From Bordetella genomosp. 9 (GTDB lineage: Bacteria > Pseudomonadota > Gammaproteobacteria > Burkholderiales > Burkholderiaceae_B): a stretch of DNA of 64,000 nucleotides. The translations under genes were made by a program, and so were the position numbers. This document shows, piece by piece, positions 27,218 to 39,278 of the stretch (positions within the stretch are counted from its first letter, which is position 1; each line of letters opens with the position of its first letter). The notes beneath the pieces are model-generated. The model saw nothing but the letters and a program-made list of their open reading frames with translations, had not been told where the DNA came from and searched no databases. The stretch is from contig NZ_NEVJ01000003.1 of the NCBI RefSeq assembly GCF_002261425.1, positions 1,488,001 through 1,552,000 of the forward strand, written 5' to 3'.

Positions 27218-27899
27218 GGTCAAAAAGGAAGATGGCAGGGAGACTCCCGCCGGCAGACAAATACCGGTGATTATGTCAGAGATACTGACCGCGGCTGACG
27301 CGCTGCGCGAGCTGGGTCCGGCCGTCAGCGTGTTCGGCAGCGCGCGCATCAGTCGCGAATCGCCGTACTACAAACAAGCGGAGGCATTGGCGGCGGCCCT
27401 GGCCCAGGCCGGCTTCGCCGTGATCGCAGGCGGCGGGCCCGGCATCATGGAAGCGGCCAATAAAGGCGCATTCGAGACCGGCGGCACCAGCGTCGGCCTG
27501 AATATCGTCCTTCCGCACGAAGCGAACAATAATGCCTACCAGACCATCAGTTTGATGTTCGAGTATTTCTATGCGCGCAAGGCCACGTTCTTCATGCACA
27601 GCTTCGCCTACGTCGCGCTGCCCGGCGGTTTCGGCACGTTGGACGAGCTGTTCGAAGCGCTGACCCTGGTGCAGACAGGCAAGGTGCCGCCCGCCCCCAT
27701 CGTGCTGATGGGCAAGGACTATTGGCAGGGCATGGTCGACTGGATGGCCAAGACCGTGCTCGGCAATGGCATGATAGGCGCCCACGACCTGGAGCTGTTC
27801 ATCGTCGAGGACGACCCGCAGATCGTCGTCAGCCGCATCGTCGACTTCCACGCCCGCTACCTGTCGCCGGAGCAGTACGCCCCTTCCCTGCCGGCGTAG
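27216..27899 (+). CDS. LOG-family Rossmann protein (TIGR00730 type)
   Basis: The 227-residue protein has the family signatures AGGGPGIMEAANKGA and LPGGFGTLDELFE. Relatives are cytokinin-activating nucleotide phosphoribohydrolases (LOG) or, in many bacteria, nucleotide 5'-monophosphate nucleosidases. Conserved sequence begins near a second ATG at 27273 (MSEILTAADALRELG), which would shorten the protein to 208 residues and leave room for a divergent promoter. The ATG at 27216 overlaps the polA start on the other strand. Neither start has a good ribosome binding site. Confidence 0.87.
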   Translation: MVKKEDGRETPAGRQIPVIMSEILTAADALRELGPAVSVFGSARISRESPYYKQAEALAAALAQAGFAVIAGGGPGIMEAANKGAFETGGTSVGLNIVLPHEANNNAYQTISLMFEYFYARKATFFMHSFAYVALPGGFGTLDELFEALTLVQTGKVPPAPIVLMGKDYWQGMVDWMAKTVLGNGMIGAHDLELFIVEDDPQIVVSRIVDFHARYLSPEQYAPSLPA

Positions 27900-27952
27900 G
27901 CGCGCCCCGCGCCGCACCGAAGAATGGCGTCCGCGACGCGAGTTGAGATACC

Positions 27953-28004
27953 TTGGTGCACAAATGCCGCAATATAGTGCACATTTATGCATCAAATTGG
28001 TGCA
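27953..28004 (+). promoter_or_regulatory. NtrC-type binding region upstream of the urease operon
   Basis: TGCATCA-AAT-TGGTGCA at 27988-28004 differs from the strong enteric NtrC site TGCACCAAAATGGTGCA at two positions. A further half-site, TTGGTGCA, lies at 27953-27960, exactly 44 bases (about four helical turns) upstream of the same half in the full site, with GTGCAC between them at 27977-27982. The full site is centred about 72 bases before the predicted transcription start. Confidence 0.75.
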
Positions 28005-28042
28005 TTTGTAGCCAGGGCGGCGGCCCCGCGCGGCGATTGATA

Positions 28043-28058
28043 TGGCACGGGTTTTGCA
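28043..28058 (+). promoter_or_regulatory. Sigma-54 promoter of the urease operon
   Basis: TGGCACG-GGTT-TTGCA is a consensus match to the -24/-12 element, with GG (28044-28045) and GC (28056-28057) separated by 10 bases. Transcription would begin near 28069, about 80 bases before ureD. Confidence 0.88.
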
Positions 28059-28148
28059 TTCTGTTGCGCGATTGCCACTGGCGCCTGCGATCACGTCCAG
28101 GACGCCAGCGCCCTGGAACCCGTCTTGCCATCCGATATACGCCCTGAC

Positions 28149-29021
28149 ATGGACGCTCTCAGCCCCATCGTGGAGGCCCCGCACGCGGGGGGCTGGCTGG
28201 CGACCCTGGGCCTGGGGCTGGCGCGCCGCCACGACCGCACCGTGCTGGCCCGGCGCCGGCACGTCGGTCCGCTGACCGTCCAGAAACCGCTCTATCCCGA
28301 GCCCGACGCCGCCATCTGCCACCTGACGCTGCTGCACCCGCCGGGCGGCCTGGCCAGCGGCGACACGCTGCGCCTGGACATCGAACTGGACGCCGATGCG
28401 CACGCGGTCATCACCACGCCCGGCGCGACCAAGTGGTACAAGGCACACCCCGCCCATCCCTCGCGGCAGGAACTGACCATCCGCGTCGCCGACGGCGCGC
28501 GCCTGGACTGGTTGCCCCTGGAGAACATCTACTTCGACCATAGCCAGGCGCACCAGCGCATGGACGTCAGCGTCGGCGCCGGCGCCAGCGCGCTGGGCTG
28601 GGACGCCGCGCTGCTGGGCCGGCAGGCGTCGGGCGAGACCTGGTCCGCCGGCCAGGTGCGCAACGACTTCCGGCTGCTGGACGGCGCCGGCCGCCTGCTG
28701 TGGACGGAACGCCAGCGCCTTACGGCGCGGGCTGCCCTGCGCGCGGCCCCGCAGGGCCTGGCCGGCATGCCCGCCTATGGCACGCTGTGGGCCGTGGGCG
28801 GCGCCTGCGACGCCACCCTGGCGGAAGCGCTGGCGCCCGACCTGCCCTTCGACAGCGGCCTGCGCGCGGGCGCCACCAGCCCCATGCCCGGCGTGCTGCT
28901 CGTACGCGCCGTGGCCACGCACATCGAACCGTTGCGCCATCTGTTCGCCGCCCTCTGGCTGCGCCTGCGGCCCCTGGTGCACGGCGTGCCCGGCCGCCCC
29001 CTGCGCCTCTGGGCCACCTGA
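28149..29021 (+). CDS. ureD: Urease accessory protein UreD (UreH)
   Basis: The 290-residue protein is the scaffold that binds apo-urease and, with UreF and UreG, delivers nickel and CO2 to the active site. Family regions seen are [27 protein letters not shown] and [14 protein letters not shown]. It is the first gene of the operon. The ATG at 28149 is chosen; a TTG at 28125 would add eight residues. Confidence 0.94.
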   Translation: MDALSPIVEAPHAGGWLATLGLGLARRHDRTVLARRRHVGPLTVQKPLYPEPDAAICHLTLLHPPGGLASGDTLRLDIELDADAHAVITTPGATKWYKAHPAHPSRQELTIRVADGARLDWLPLENIYFDHSQAHQRMDVSVGAGASALGWDAALLGRQASGETWSAGQVRNDFRLLDGAGRLLWTERQRLTARAALRAAPQGLAGMPAYGTLWAVGGACDATLAEALAPDLPFDSGLRAGATSPMPGVLLVRAVATHIEPLRHLFAALWLRLRPLVHGVPGRPLRLWAT

Positions 29022-29040
29022 CATATCCCCTGGACTCGCC

Positions 29041-29343
29041 ATGAAGCTGACGCCCCGCGAAAAAGACAAGCTGCTGATATTCACCGCCGCCCTGCTGGCC
29101 GAAAGGCGCAAGGCGCGCGGCCTGAAGCTGAACTACCCGGAAGCCGTCGCCTATATCAGCGCCGCGCTGATGGAAGGCGCGCGCGATGGCCGCACCGTGG
29201 CCGAACTGATGGATTACGGCACCACCCTGCTGACCCGCGAAGACGTCATGGAAGGCGTGCCCGAAATGATTCCGGACGTACAGATCGAGGCGACCTTTCC
29301 CGATGGCACCAAACTCGTCACGGTGCACAACCCCATAGTCTGA
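29041..29343 (+). CDS. ureA: Urease gamma subunit
   Basis: The 100-residue structural subunit has the invariant start [14 protein letters not shown] and the core [21 protein letters not shown], and ends [20 protein letters not shown]. It forms the (UreABC)3 enzyme with UreB and UreC in the cytoplasm. It begins 19 bases after ureD. Confidence 0.98.
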   Translation: MKLTPREKDKLLIFTAALLAERRKARGLKLNYPEAVAYISAALMEGARDGRTVAELMDYGTTLLTREDVMEGVPEMIPDVQIEATFPDGTKLVTVHNPIV

Positions 29344-29408
29344 GCGACCCGCGCGCCGGCCTGCCGATGGCCGCGCCGCCACCCATAGCCGATGGAGAAC
29401 ACAAAGAG

Positions 29409-30011
29409 ATGAACCAACCGTCACGCATCGCGGCGATCGCCGCATGGCCCGCCCTGCTGCTGGCCGGGGCCGCCAGCGCCCATCCCTTGCAGGAGCATAT
29501 CGCCGAGGCGGCCGGCATGGCGTCCAGCGCCATGGCCGGCATGCTGCACCCCTTGAGCGGCGCGGACCACTTGTGCGCCATGATCGCGGTCGGCCTGTGG
29601 AGCGCCATGACGGCGCGCCGCGTCTGGGTCGCGCCGCTGTCCTTCGCGGCGGTGCTACTGCTGGGCGCCCTGTTCGGCCTGGCGCGCGTGCCCATGCCCG
29701 CGGTGGAACCGATGATCGCCGCGTCGCTGCTGGTCCTCGGCCTGCTGGTGGCGGCGCGCGCCCGGCTGCCGGAATGGGCAGGCGCCGCCATCGCCGCGCT
29801 GTTCGCATTCTTCCACGGTCATGCCCATGGCTACGAACTGCCCGAGACGGCCAGCGCGGCCGCTTATATCGCCGGCTTCATGGCCGCCACGATAGGGCTG
29901 CATTGCGCCGGCATCGGCGCGGGAATGGCGCTGCGCCGCGCGCATGCGTGGCTGCCGCGCATTGCGGGTCTGGGCGTGGCGCTGTACGGCGTCGTGCTGC
30001 TGGCCGCCTGA
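29409..30011 (+). CDS. ureJ: HupE/UreJ family membrane protein
   Basis: The 200-residue protein has a cleavable-looking signal (LLLAGAASAHP) and about six membrane segments. The family motif HPLSGADHLCAMIAVGLW and the later FFHGHAHGYELP carry histidines likely to bind nickel. It is thought to be a nickel permease or facilitator for the urease. The start at 29409 is chosen because it follows GGAGAACACAAAGAG and begins the signal peptide. It sits between ureA and ureB, as in Bordetella. Confidence 0.92.
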   Translation: MNQPSRIAAIAAWPALLLAGAASAHPLQEHIAEAAGMASSAMAGMLHPLSGADHLCAMIAVGLWSAMTARRVWVAPLSFAAVLLLGALFGLARVPMPAVEPMIAASLLVLGLLVAARARLPEWAGAAIAALFAFFHGHAHGYELPETASAAAYIAGFMAATIGLHCAGIGAGMALRRAHAWLPRIAGLGVALYGVVLLAA

Positions 30012-30048
30012 ACCACGCTGATCCACGCTTGATCCAAGGAGCGCGACC

Positions 30049-30354
30049 ATGATTCCCGGCGAATTGCTGGTGGACGACGGCGAGATCGAACTCAATGCCG
30101 GCCGCCCCACCATTACCGTCACGGTAGCCAATACCGGCGACCGGCCCATCCAGGTCGGCTCGCACTTCCACTTTCACGAAGTCAACGACGCCCTGCAGTT
30201 CGACCGGGCGGCGGCGCGCGGCTTTCGCCTGAACATCACGGCCGGCACCGCCGTCCGCTTCGAACCGGGACAGACGCGCACGGTCGAACTGGTCGCCCTG
30301 GCGGGCGAACGCGCGGTCTACGGATTCGCCGGCCGCGTCATGGGCAAGCTGTAA
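30049..30354 (+). CDS. ureB: Urease beta subunit
   Basis: The 101-residue structural subunit begins [16 protein letters not shown] and contains [21 protein letters not shown] and [16 protein letters not shown], all typical. A ribosome binding site AAGGAG precedes the ATG. It is separate from ureA because ureJ lies between them. Confidence 0.98.
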   Translation: MIPGELLVDDGEIELNAGRPTITVTVANTGDRPIQVGSHFHFHEVNDALQFDRAAARGFRLNITAGTAVRFEPGQTRTVELVALAGERAVYGFAGRVMGKL

Positions 30355-30370
30355 GGACGGGAGCATACGC

Positions 30371-32074
<1,704 letters not shown>

Positions 32075-32105
32075 TCCCTGGGGCGCGTCCTATGTGCAGA
32101 CTCGC

Positions 32106-32840
32106 ATGAGACGTATAGAAAAAGTCGTGGGCCGCGGGCAGGCCGTCGCCAAGGCCTTGCTGCGGCGCGCGCCGACCCTGACGCTGCCCTTCGAATCGCG
32201 CAGCCGCAGCCGGCTCGCCGCGACGCTGGACAACGGCGACGAAGTCGCGCTGTTCCTGCCGCGCGGCACCGTGCTGCGCGACGGCGACGCCCTGGTGGCC
32301 GACGATGGCGGCCTGATCCGCGTGGTCGCGGCGCCGCAGCCGGTGCTGCGCGCGACCTGCGTGGATCCGCACGTGCTGCTCCGCGCGGCCTACCACCTGG
32401 GCAACCGGCATACGCCGGTGGAAGTCGGGCCGGATTACCTGCAGCTGGAGCATGACCCCGTGCTGAAGGATCTGCTGCTGCGCCTGGGGCTGAGCGTGGT
32501 GGACGTCGAAGCGCCGTTCGAGCCGGAAGCCGGCGCGTATGGCGGCGGCCACAAGCACGGGCATGACGAAACCTTCCAGGAGGATTACGCGCTGGCCCAG
32601 TCGGCGTACCGGGAACGGCATGGACACGATCATGATCATGGTCATGCGCACAAGCATGGGCACAATCATGACCATGAACATGGACATGAGCACGGCCATG
32701 AACATGCCCATGCCCATGGCCATGACCACGGGCACAAGCACGGGCATGCGCACGAACATGACCATGGGCACGAACATGCGCACGATCATGACCACGAGCA
32801 CGGGCACGAGCATGACCACAAGCATCGGCACAAGCACTGA
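32106..32840 (+). CDS. ureE: Urease accessory protein UreE with giant His-X tail
   Basis: The 244-residue nickel chaperone has the UreE N-terminal domain ([28 protein letters not shown]) and metal-binding domain ([25 protein letters not shown]). From residue 172 to the end every second residue is His: 36 His-X pairs plus a final His, giving 37 histidines in 73 residues. UreE proteins often have a His-rich tail but much shorter. The tail should bind many Ni(II) or Zn(II) ions. Its last 29 bases overlap ureF in another frame. A GTG at 32094 is an alternative start. Confidence 0.95.
   Translation: MRRIEKVVGRGQAVAKALLRRAPTLTLPFESRSRSRLAATLDNGDEVALFLPRGTVLRDGDALVADDGGLIRVVAAPQPVLRATCVDPHVLLRAAYHLGNRHTPVEVGPDYLQLEHDPVLKDLLLRLGLSVVDVEAPFEPEAGAYGGGHKHGHDETFQEDYALAQSAYRERHGHDHDHGHAHKHGHNHDHEHGHEHGHEHAHAHGHDHGHKHGHAHEHDHGHEHAHDHDHEHGHEHDHKHRHKH
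32619..32837 (+). repeat. 6-bp-period repeat encoding (His-X)n
   Basis: About 36 hexanucleotide units of the form CAYnnn encode alternating His in the ureE frame. The frame +1 from it is also open all the way from 32539 into ureF and reads Met/Thr/Ser-x alternation with many ATG codons. The tract is a likely site of length change by replication slippage. Confidence 0.9.
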
Positions 32841-33504
32841 ACTCATCGCCCTGCTGCACCTGGCGTCGCCGGCACTGCCCATCGGCGCCTTCAGCTACTC
32901 GCAGGGCCTGGAAGCCGCCATCGAAGCGGGCGTGATCGCCAACGCCGACGACGCGGGGCGCTGGATCGCCCATGGCCTGGACATCGTCGCGGATGGCGAA
33001 GCCGCCCTTCTCGGCCAACAATTCCGCAACTGGGCCGCCAACGACACCCAGGCCGTCGCCGGACTGAACGCATGGCTGCTGGCCATGCGCGAATCCGCCG
33101 AGCTGCGCCAGGAAACCGAGCAGATGGGCTGGTCGCTGGCCCGCCTGCTGGAAGAACTGCAATGGGGCGACTCGGCAGGCCGCGCCGCGCTGCGCGGCAT
33201 GCAGCCGCTCAGCCTGCCCACCGCCTACGCCTATGCCGCGCAACGCGCCGGCGCCGCGCTGGAAGACTGCCTGGCCGCCTGGCTGTTCGCCTGGGCGGAA
33301 AACCAGGTGGCGGCCGCCCTGAAAGCCGTCCCGCTCGGCCAGGTCGCCGGCCAACGCATCCTGTTCGGCCTGCATGGCGCCATCCAGGCCGCCGCACGGC
33401 GCGCGGCGGCCACGGCCGAAGAGGACGCCTCGACCTTCTCACCGCTGCTCGGCATCCTGTCGGCACGCCACGAAACCCAGTACTCGCGCCTTTTCCGCTC
33501 GTGA
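32812..33504 (+). CDS. ureF: Urease accessory protein UreF
   Basis: The 230-residue protein works with UreD and UreG to load nickel. The conserved part begins [26 protein letters not shown] place the start at the last ATG before this (32812, [11 protein letters not shown]), which lies inside the His-X repeat of ureE and overlaps it by 29 bases. Other in-frame ATGs exist further upstream in the repeat, so the true N-terminus is uncertain. I recall UreE and UreF being described as one fused protein in B. bronchiseptica; here they are in different frames. Confidence 0.92.
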   Translation: MTTSIGTSTELIALLHLASPALPIGAFSYSQGLEAAIEAGVIANADDAGRWIAHGLDIVADGEAALLGQQFRNWAANDTQAVAGLNAWLLAMRESAELRQETEQMGWSLARLLEELQWGDSAGRAALRGMQPLSLPTAYAYAAQRAGAALEDCLAAWLFAWAENQVAAALKAVPLGQVAGQRILFGLHGAIQAAARRAAATAEEDASTFSPLLGILSARHETQYSRLFRS

Positions 33505-33552
33505 CGGCGAGCGGACGCACACGACGAAGCAGCATCACCAGGATCCACGACC

Positions 33553-34179
33553 ATGAACCAGCGCACCAAGAAGAATCCCCCCTTGCGGGTCGGCATAGGC
33601 GGCCCCGTCGGCTCCGGCAAGACGACCTTGACCGAAATGCTGTGCAAGGCCATGCGCGACACGTATGACCTGGTCGTCATCACCAACGACATCTACACCA
33701 AGGAAGACCAGCGCCTGCTCACGGTCGCCGGCGCCCTGCCCGCCGAGCGCATCATGGGCGTCGAAACCGGCGGCTGCCCGCACACCGCCATCCGCGAGGA
33801 CGCCTCCATCAACCTGGAAGCGGTCGATCGCATGCTGGGACGCTTTCCCGACGCCGACATCGTCTTCATCGAGTCCGGCGGCGACAACCTGGCGGCCACC
33901 TTCAGTCCGGAACTCTCGGACCTGACGATCTACGTCATCGACGTGGCCGGCGGCGAGAAAATTCCCCGCAAGGGCGGCCCCGGCATCACCAAGTCCGATC
34001 TGCTCGTCATCAACAAGACCGATCTGGCCCCGATGGTGGGCGCGTCGCTGGCGATCATGGAAGAAGACACCCGGCGCATGCGCGGCGCGCGGCCTTATGT
34101 CATGAGCGACATGAAGGCGGGCGCCGGGCTGGGCGATATCGTCCGCTTCATCGAGCAACGTGGCTTGCTGGCCGCGTGA
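33553..34179 (+). CDS. ureG: Urease accessory GTPase UreG
   Basis: The 208-residue SIMIBI GTPase powers nickel insertion. It has the P-loop [10 protein letters not shown] (Lys23), the nickel-binding Cys-Pro-His at residues 75-77 ([13 protein letters not shown]), [11 protein letters not shown] and the base motif NKTD. It is the last urease gene, 48 bases after ureF. Confidence 0.98.
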   Translation: MNQRTKKNPPLRVGIGGPVGSGKTTLTEMLCKAMRDTYDLVVITNDIYTKEDQRLLTVAGALPAERIMGVETGGCPHTAIREDASINLEAVDRMLGRFPDADIVFIESGGDNLAATFSPELSDLTIYVIDVAGGEKIPRKGGPGITKSDLLVINKTDLAPMVGASLAIMEEDTRRMRGARPYVMSDMKAGAGLGDIVRFIEQRGLLAA

Positions 34180-34334
34180 CAACGGCTACCGACCGTACCG
34201 GAGCGGCCCGCCCTGTTTACCACTTACATGAAACTGAAAACCCTACTGCCCCGCGGGATGCACTTTACCTGCGCGCCAGGGATGGGATCATGCGCACATG
34301 CGATTCGTCGCACTCTTTAAAAGGAATTTTTGCC

Positions 34335-34934
34335 ATGGATAACGCCTTTCTCGAGGCCCTGAAACGTCGCCGCACCCAGTATGCGCTGGGCCGCAACCTG
34401 CCGGTGTCGCACGAAGCGGTCACGACGCTCATCCAGGAAGCCATCAAGCACACGCCGTCGTCGTTCAATTCGCAGAGCTCGCGCGCGGTCATCCTGTTCG
34501 GTGCGCAAAGCATCAAGCTGTGGGACATCGTCAAGGACACGCTGCGCAAGATGGTGCCGGCCGACGCCTTCGCGGCGACCGAAAAGAAGGTCAACGGCTT
34601 CGCGGCGGGCGCGGGCACCGTGCTGTTCTTCGAAGACCAGGACGTCGTCAAGGGCCTGCAGGAAAAATTCCCCCTGTACTCCGATAACTTCCCCGTATGG
34701 TCCGAGCAGGCCGGCGGCATGGCGCAACTCTCCGTCTGGTCGACCCTGGCCAACGTCGGCATCGGCGCCAGCCTGCAGCATTACAACCCGGTCATCGACG
34801 AAGCCGTGGCCAAGGAATGGAACATTCCCGCCAACTGGAAGCTGCGCGCTCAGATGCCCTTCGGTTCCAATGAAGCGCCGTTCAACGAGAAAACCTTCAT
34901 GGACGACGCCCAGCGTTTTCGCGTGCATCATTAA
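34335..34934 (+). CDS. Nitroreductase family oxidoreductase
   Basis: The 199-residue FMN enzyme belongs to the small Frm2/Hbn1-like nitroreductase branch. It shows RRRTQYALGRNLPV (phosphate-binding arginines), HTPSSFNSQSSRAVILFG and ASLQHYNPVID. Members reduce nitroaromatics or quinones and respond to oxidative or lipid stress. The start at 34335 has AAAAGGAA ten bases upstream. The 155 bases after ureG hold no other gene, and a terminator follows. Confidence 0.9.
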   Translation: MDNAFLEALKRRRTQYALGRNLPVSHEAVTTLIQEAIKHTPSSFNSQSSRAVILFGAQSIKLWDIVKDTLRKMVPADAFAATEKKVNGFAAGAGTVLFFEDQDVVKGLQEKFPLYSDNFPVWSEQAGGMAQLSVWSTLANVGIGASLQHYNPVIDEAVAKEWNIPANWKLRAQMPFGSNEAPFNEKTFMDDAQRFRVHH

Positions 34935-34963
34935 GTCCTGAAGGCACGGTTTCCGAACCGACG

Positions 34964-34990
34964 AGCCCGGCACATGCCGGGCTTTTTTCT
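34964..34990 (+). terminator. Intrinsic terminator after the nitroreductase
   Basis: AGCCCGG and CCGGGCT form the stem around CACATG, followed by six T in all. It lies 30 bases after the stop codon. Confidence 0.88.
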
Positions 34991-35056
34991 TGCCGTCACG
35001 ATGGGGAAAAGGCCAACGTCAGCGGGGCTTGATATCGCGGTCTCGGCCCAGGCCAA

Positions 35057-36058
35057 CTACCCGAGCTTGATGTCGCGCTCGCGGATCAGCGTCGTCCATC
35101 TCTCTGTTTCCTCCGCAATCAAGCGTGCGAAAGTTTCCGGCGTGTTGGGCTGCAGGGGCGCCACATAGCCCTGTGCCATGAATGCATTTTGCAGGCGCCT
35201 GTTCAACAGGACTCTGTTCGCGCAGTCGTTCAGCTTCGCAATCAGCTGGGGAGACGTTCCCGCCGGTGCCAGCAAGCCCAGCCAGGTTTCCATGTCCACG
35301 CCGAGGACGCCGGATTCCTCCATGGTCGGGACACCAGGCAGGGAAGGCACCCGTTGCCGGGCCATGACGGCAAGTGCTCGCACGGCGCCCGTCTTTAAAT
35401 GAGGAAGCACGCCAGCCAGGGAGAAGACCAGGAGATCGACGCGTCCGCCGACGAGGTCGACCATCGCGGCCGCCCCGCCCCGATAAGGTACGTGCAGCAG
35501 CTTGGTTTGCGACTCTGCCTGGAACAGCTCACCCAGCAGGTGGGTATCCGACGCGACGCCGGTCGATGCATAGGTCAGCATTCCGGGATGCGCTTTCGCC
35601 AGGGAAATCACGTCGCCGATCGACGCGATAGGGCCCTGCGCCGACGTCACGATTACGTTCGGCATCCGCGCGAGCAAGCCGATAGGGACGAAGTCACGCG
35701 ACATATCGTAGTCGAAGTGGCTATACATCGCCTTGTGCAGCGTATTGGAACGCGTGCCGATATATAAGGTATTGCCATCCGGTGCGGCCCGCGACACGAA
35801 CTCGGCCGCGATATTGCTGGCCGCGCCAGGCTTGTTCTCGACCACGATGTCCCGGCCGAGCGGCTGCGCGAAGTGTGCGGCCAGCAGGCGCGCCAAGGTA
35901 TCCGCGCCGCCGCCGGGGGGATAACCCACCACCAGGCTAATGGGCCGTCGCGAAGCCGAACCGTCCACATCGTCAGCCAGTACGTTCATGGGCAACACTC
36001 CACTCAACACGGAGAATGCTGCGAGTTGGCGTTTGCGAAAGTTGATCTCCGTTTCCAT
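35057..36058 (-). CDS. Bug/TctC-type periplasmic solute-binding protein
   Basis: The 333-residue protein matches the tripartite tricarboxylate family binding proteins that are greatly expanded in Bordetella. Typical regions are ISLVVGYPPGGGADTLARLLA, VVENKPGAASNIAAEFV and the C-terminal PTMEESGVLG. A basic N-terminus (FRKRQLAAFSVLSGVLPMNVLA) resembles a signal sequence. There is no TctAB membrane partner nearby, so it is an orphan receptor for an unknown carboxylate. Confidence 0.9.
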   Translation of the reverse strand: METEINFRKRQLAAFSVLSGVLPMNVLADDVDGSASRRPISLVVGYPPGGGADTLARLLAAHFAQPLGRDIVVENKPGAASNIAAEFVSRAAPDGNTLYIGTRSNTLHKAMYSHFDYDMSRDFVPIGLLARMPNVIVTSAQGPIASIGDVISLAKAHPGMLTYASTGVASDTHLLGELFQAESQTKLLHVPYRGGAAAMVDLVGGRVDLLVFSLAGVLPHLKTGAVRALAVMARQRVPSLPGVPTMEESGVLGVDMETWLGLLAPAGTSPQLIAKLNDCANRVLLNRRLQNAFMAQGYVAPLQPNTPETFARLIAEETERWTTLIRERDIKLG

Positions 36059-36200
36059 GCGACCTCATCGTGGAAGTATTGATGGCTGGGGGCAGGCCCC
36101 AAACGGCTGGATCAGTGCCCTGTTACGGCGGTGAGTTCCCTTGATTCCAACGTTCAGAACAGATGCGCGGGCGACGACGACCAGGCAATCGCGAGATGGC

Positions 36201-36230
36201 AAAAAAAAGCCTGCCGGAACGGCAGGCTTT
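36201..36230 (-). terminator. Intrinsic terminator after typA
   Basis: On the minus strand GCCTGCCG-TTC-CGGCAGGC is flanked by AAA and a run of eight T. It lies 20 bases after the typA stop and ends the nusA-infB supercluster. Confidence 0.92.
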
Positions 36231-36249
36231 GGGGGCGATACGAGACCGG

Positions 36250-38076
<1,827 letters not shown>

Positions 38077-38086
38077 AAAAGATCCT

Positions 38087-38824
38087 TTAAGGTGAGGCGG
38101 GCGCCAGGCCCGCCGGCAATTCATTCAGGGGCAGCAAAGCCTGCTTGGGGTCGGCCATGGCCTGCAACGCATCCAGCGTGACCGCGCCGTCCAGCGCGAA
38201 CGGTCCCACCTGGGTACGGCGCAGGGCCACCAGATGCGCATGGCAGCCCAGCGCCCGGCCGATGTCCTGGGCCAGGGTACGTATATAGGTGCCCTTGCTG
38301 CACAACACATCTATTTCCGCCGTCATGCCGTCGCAGCTCAGCAAGTCGACGCGATGCAAGGTCACCTGTCGGGCCTCGCGTTCCACTTCCACGCCGGCGC
38401 GCGCGTACTCGTACAAAGGCTTGCCGTCGCGTTTCAGGGCGGAATACATGGGCGGAATCTGCGTGATGGTGCCCACGAAACGTGACAGCACATCGCGCAA
38501 GGCGGTCTCGTCCACCCCGGTGAAACTCTCCGGGGCGCGCGCCACGACGTTTCCGGTCAGGTCGCCGGAGTCGGTTTCCTCGCCGAAGCGCAACGTGGCG
38601 CGATAGCCCTTGTCCGCGCCCAGCATCACGCCGCACAGCTTGGTGCCCTTGCCCATGCAGCACACCAGCAGGCCCGTGGCGAACGGATCCAGCGTGCCGG
38701 TATGGCCCGCCTTGGCGGCGTCCAGCGTGCGGCGCGCGCGCTGCAAGGCGTGATTGCTCGACAAGCCTTCGGGCTTATCCAGCAGCAGGACACCGTCGAG
38801 CATCAGCCCGCGTCGTTTGGCCAT
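38087..38824 (-). CDS. truB: tRNA pseudouridine-55 synthase
   Basis: The 245-residue enzyme makes the universal pseudouridine 55 of the tRNA T loop. The catalytic Asp is in [18 protein letters not shown], with [16 protein letters not shown] following. It is shorter than E. coli TruB (about 314 residues), ending soon after the catalytic domain. It lies 36 bases after rbfA. Confidence 0.96.
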   Translation of the reverse strand: MAKRRGLMLDGVLLLDKPEGLSSNHALQRARRTLDAAKAGHTGTLDPFATGLLVCCMGKGTKLCGVMLGADKGYRATLRFGEETDSGDLTGNVVARAPESFTGVDETALRDVLSRFVGTITQIPPMYSALKRDGKPLYEYARAGVEVEREARQVTLHRVDLLSCDGMTAEIDVLCSKGTYIRTLAQDIGRALGCHAHLVALRRTQVGPFALDGAVTLDALQAMADPKQALLPLNELPAGLAPASP

Positions 38825-38860
38825 CGTCTTATCCGAGAAAAACGCCGTGACGACAGCCCC

Positions 38861-39262
38861 TCAGGACTGGTCTTCCGGTTCGTCGGGCTCTGCCCGGTAG
38901 GAACCGGGCTGGTTGGCACGATCGATCAACTGCGACATTTCAATGCCGCGCGCGACCTGCTCGTCATGGAAGAACCGCAGCGTCGGCACGGTATGGATAT
39001 GCAGCATGCGGTACAGCTGCGAATGCAGCCAGCCCGCCTTGTCATTGAGCAAGCCTTCGGCGACGGCCGGTTCCGCGCCCAGCACGGTGAAGTACACCTT
39101 GGCGTGCGCGTAATCGGGCGACAGCTCGACACCGGACAGCGTGATCAGCCCTGCCCGCGCGACGTCGAGTTCGCGCTGGATCAGTCCGGCCAGATCCTTC
39201 TGGATCTGGTCGGCCAGCCGCAGGTTGCGGCCGGGGATCGCTTTGGATTTATGACGGCTCAT
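38861..39262 (-). CDS. rbfA: Ribosome-binding factor A
   Basis: The 133-residue KH-like protein binds 16S rRNA helix 1 in late 30S maturation. The conserved core is [18 protein letters not shown] and [15 protein letters not shown], and the tail is acidic. The ATG at 39262 ([13 protein letters not shown]) gives the family length. It follows infB by 16 bases. Confidence 0.96.
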   Translation of the reverse strand: MSRHKSKAIPGRNLRLADQIQKDLAGLIQRELDVARAGLITLSGVELSPDYAHAKVYFTVLGAEPAVAEGLLNDKAGWLHSQLYRMLHIHTVPTLRFFHDEQVARGIEMSQLIDRANQPGSYRAEPDEPEDQS

Positions 39263-39278
39263 ACTGAGCGCGCGATGC

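Noticed and set aside
24416..27298. 960-codon plus-strand frame opposite polA
   Set aside because: It is the antisense shadow of polA and has no family signature.
32619..32837. Considered as a CRISPR-like or satellite array
   Set aside because: The period is 6 bases with no spacers, and it codes the ureE tail in frame.
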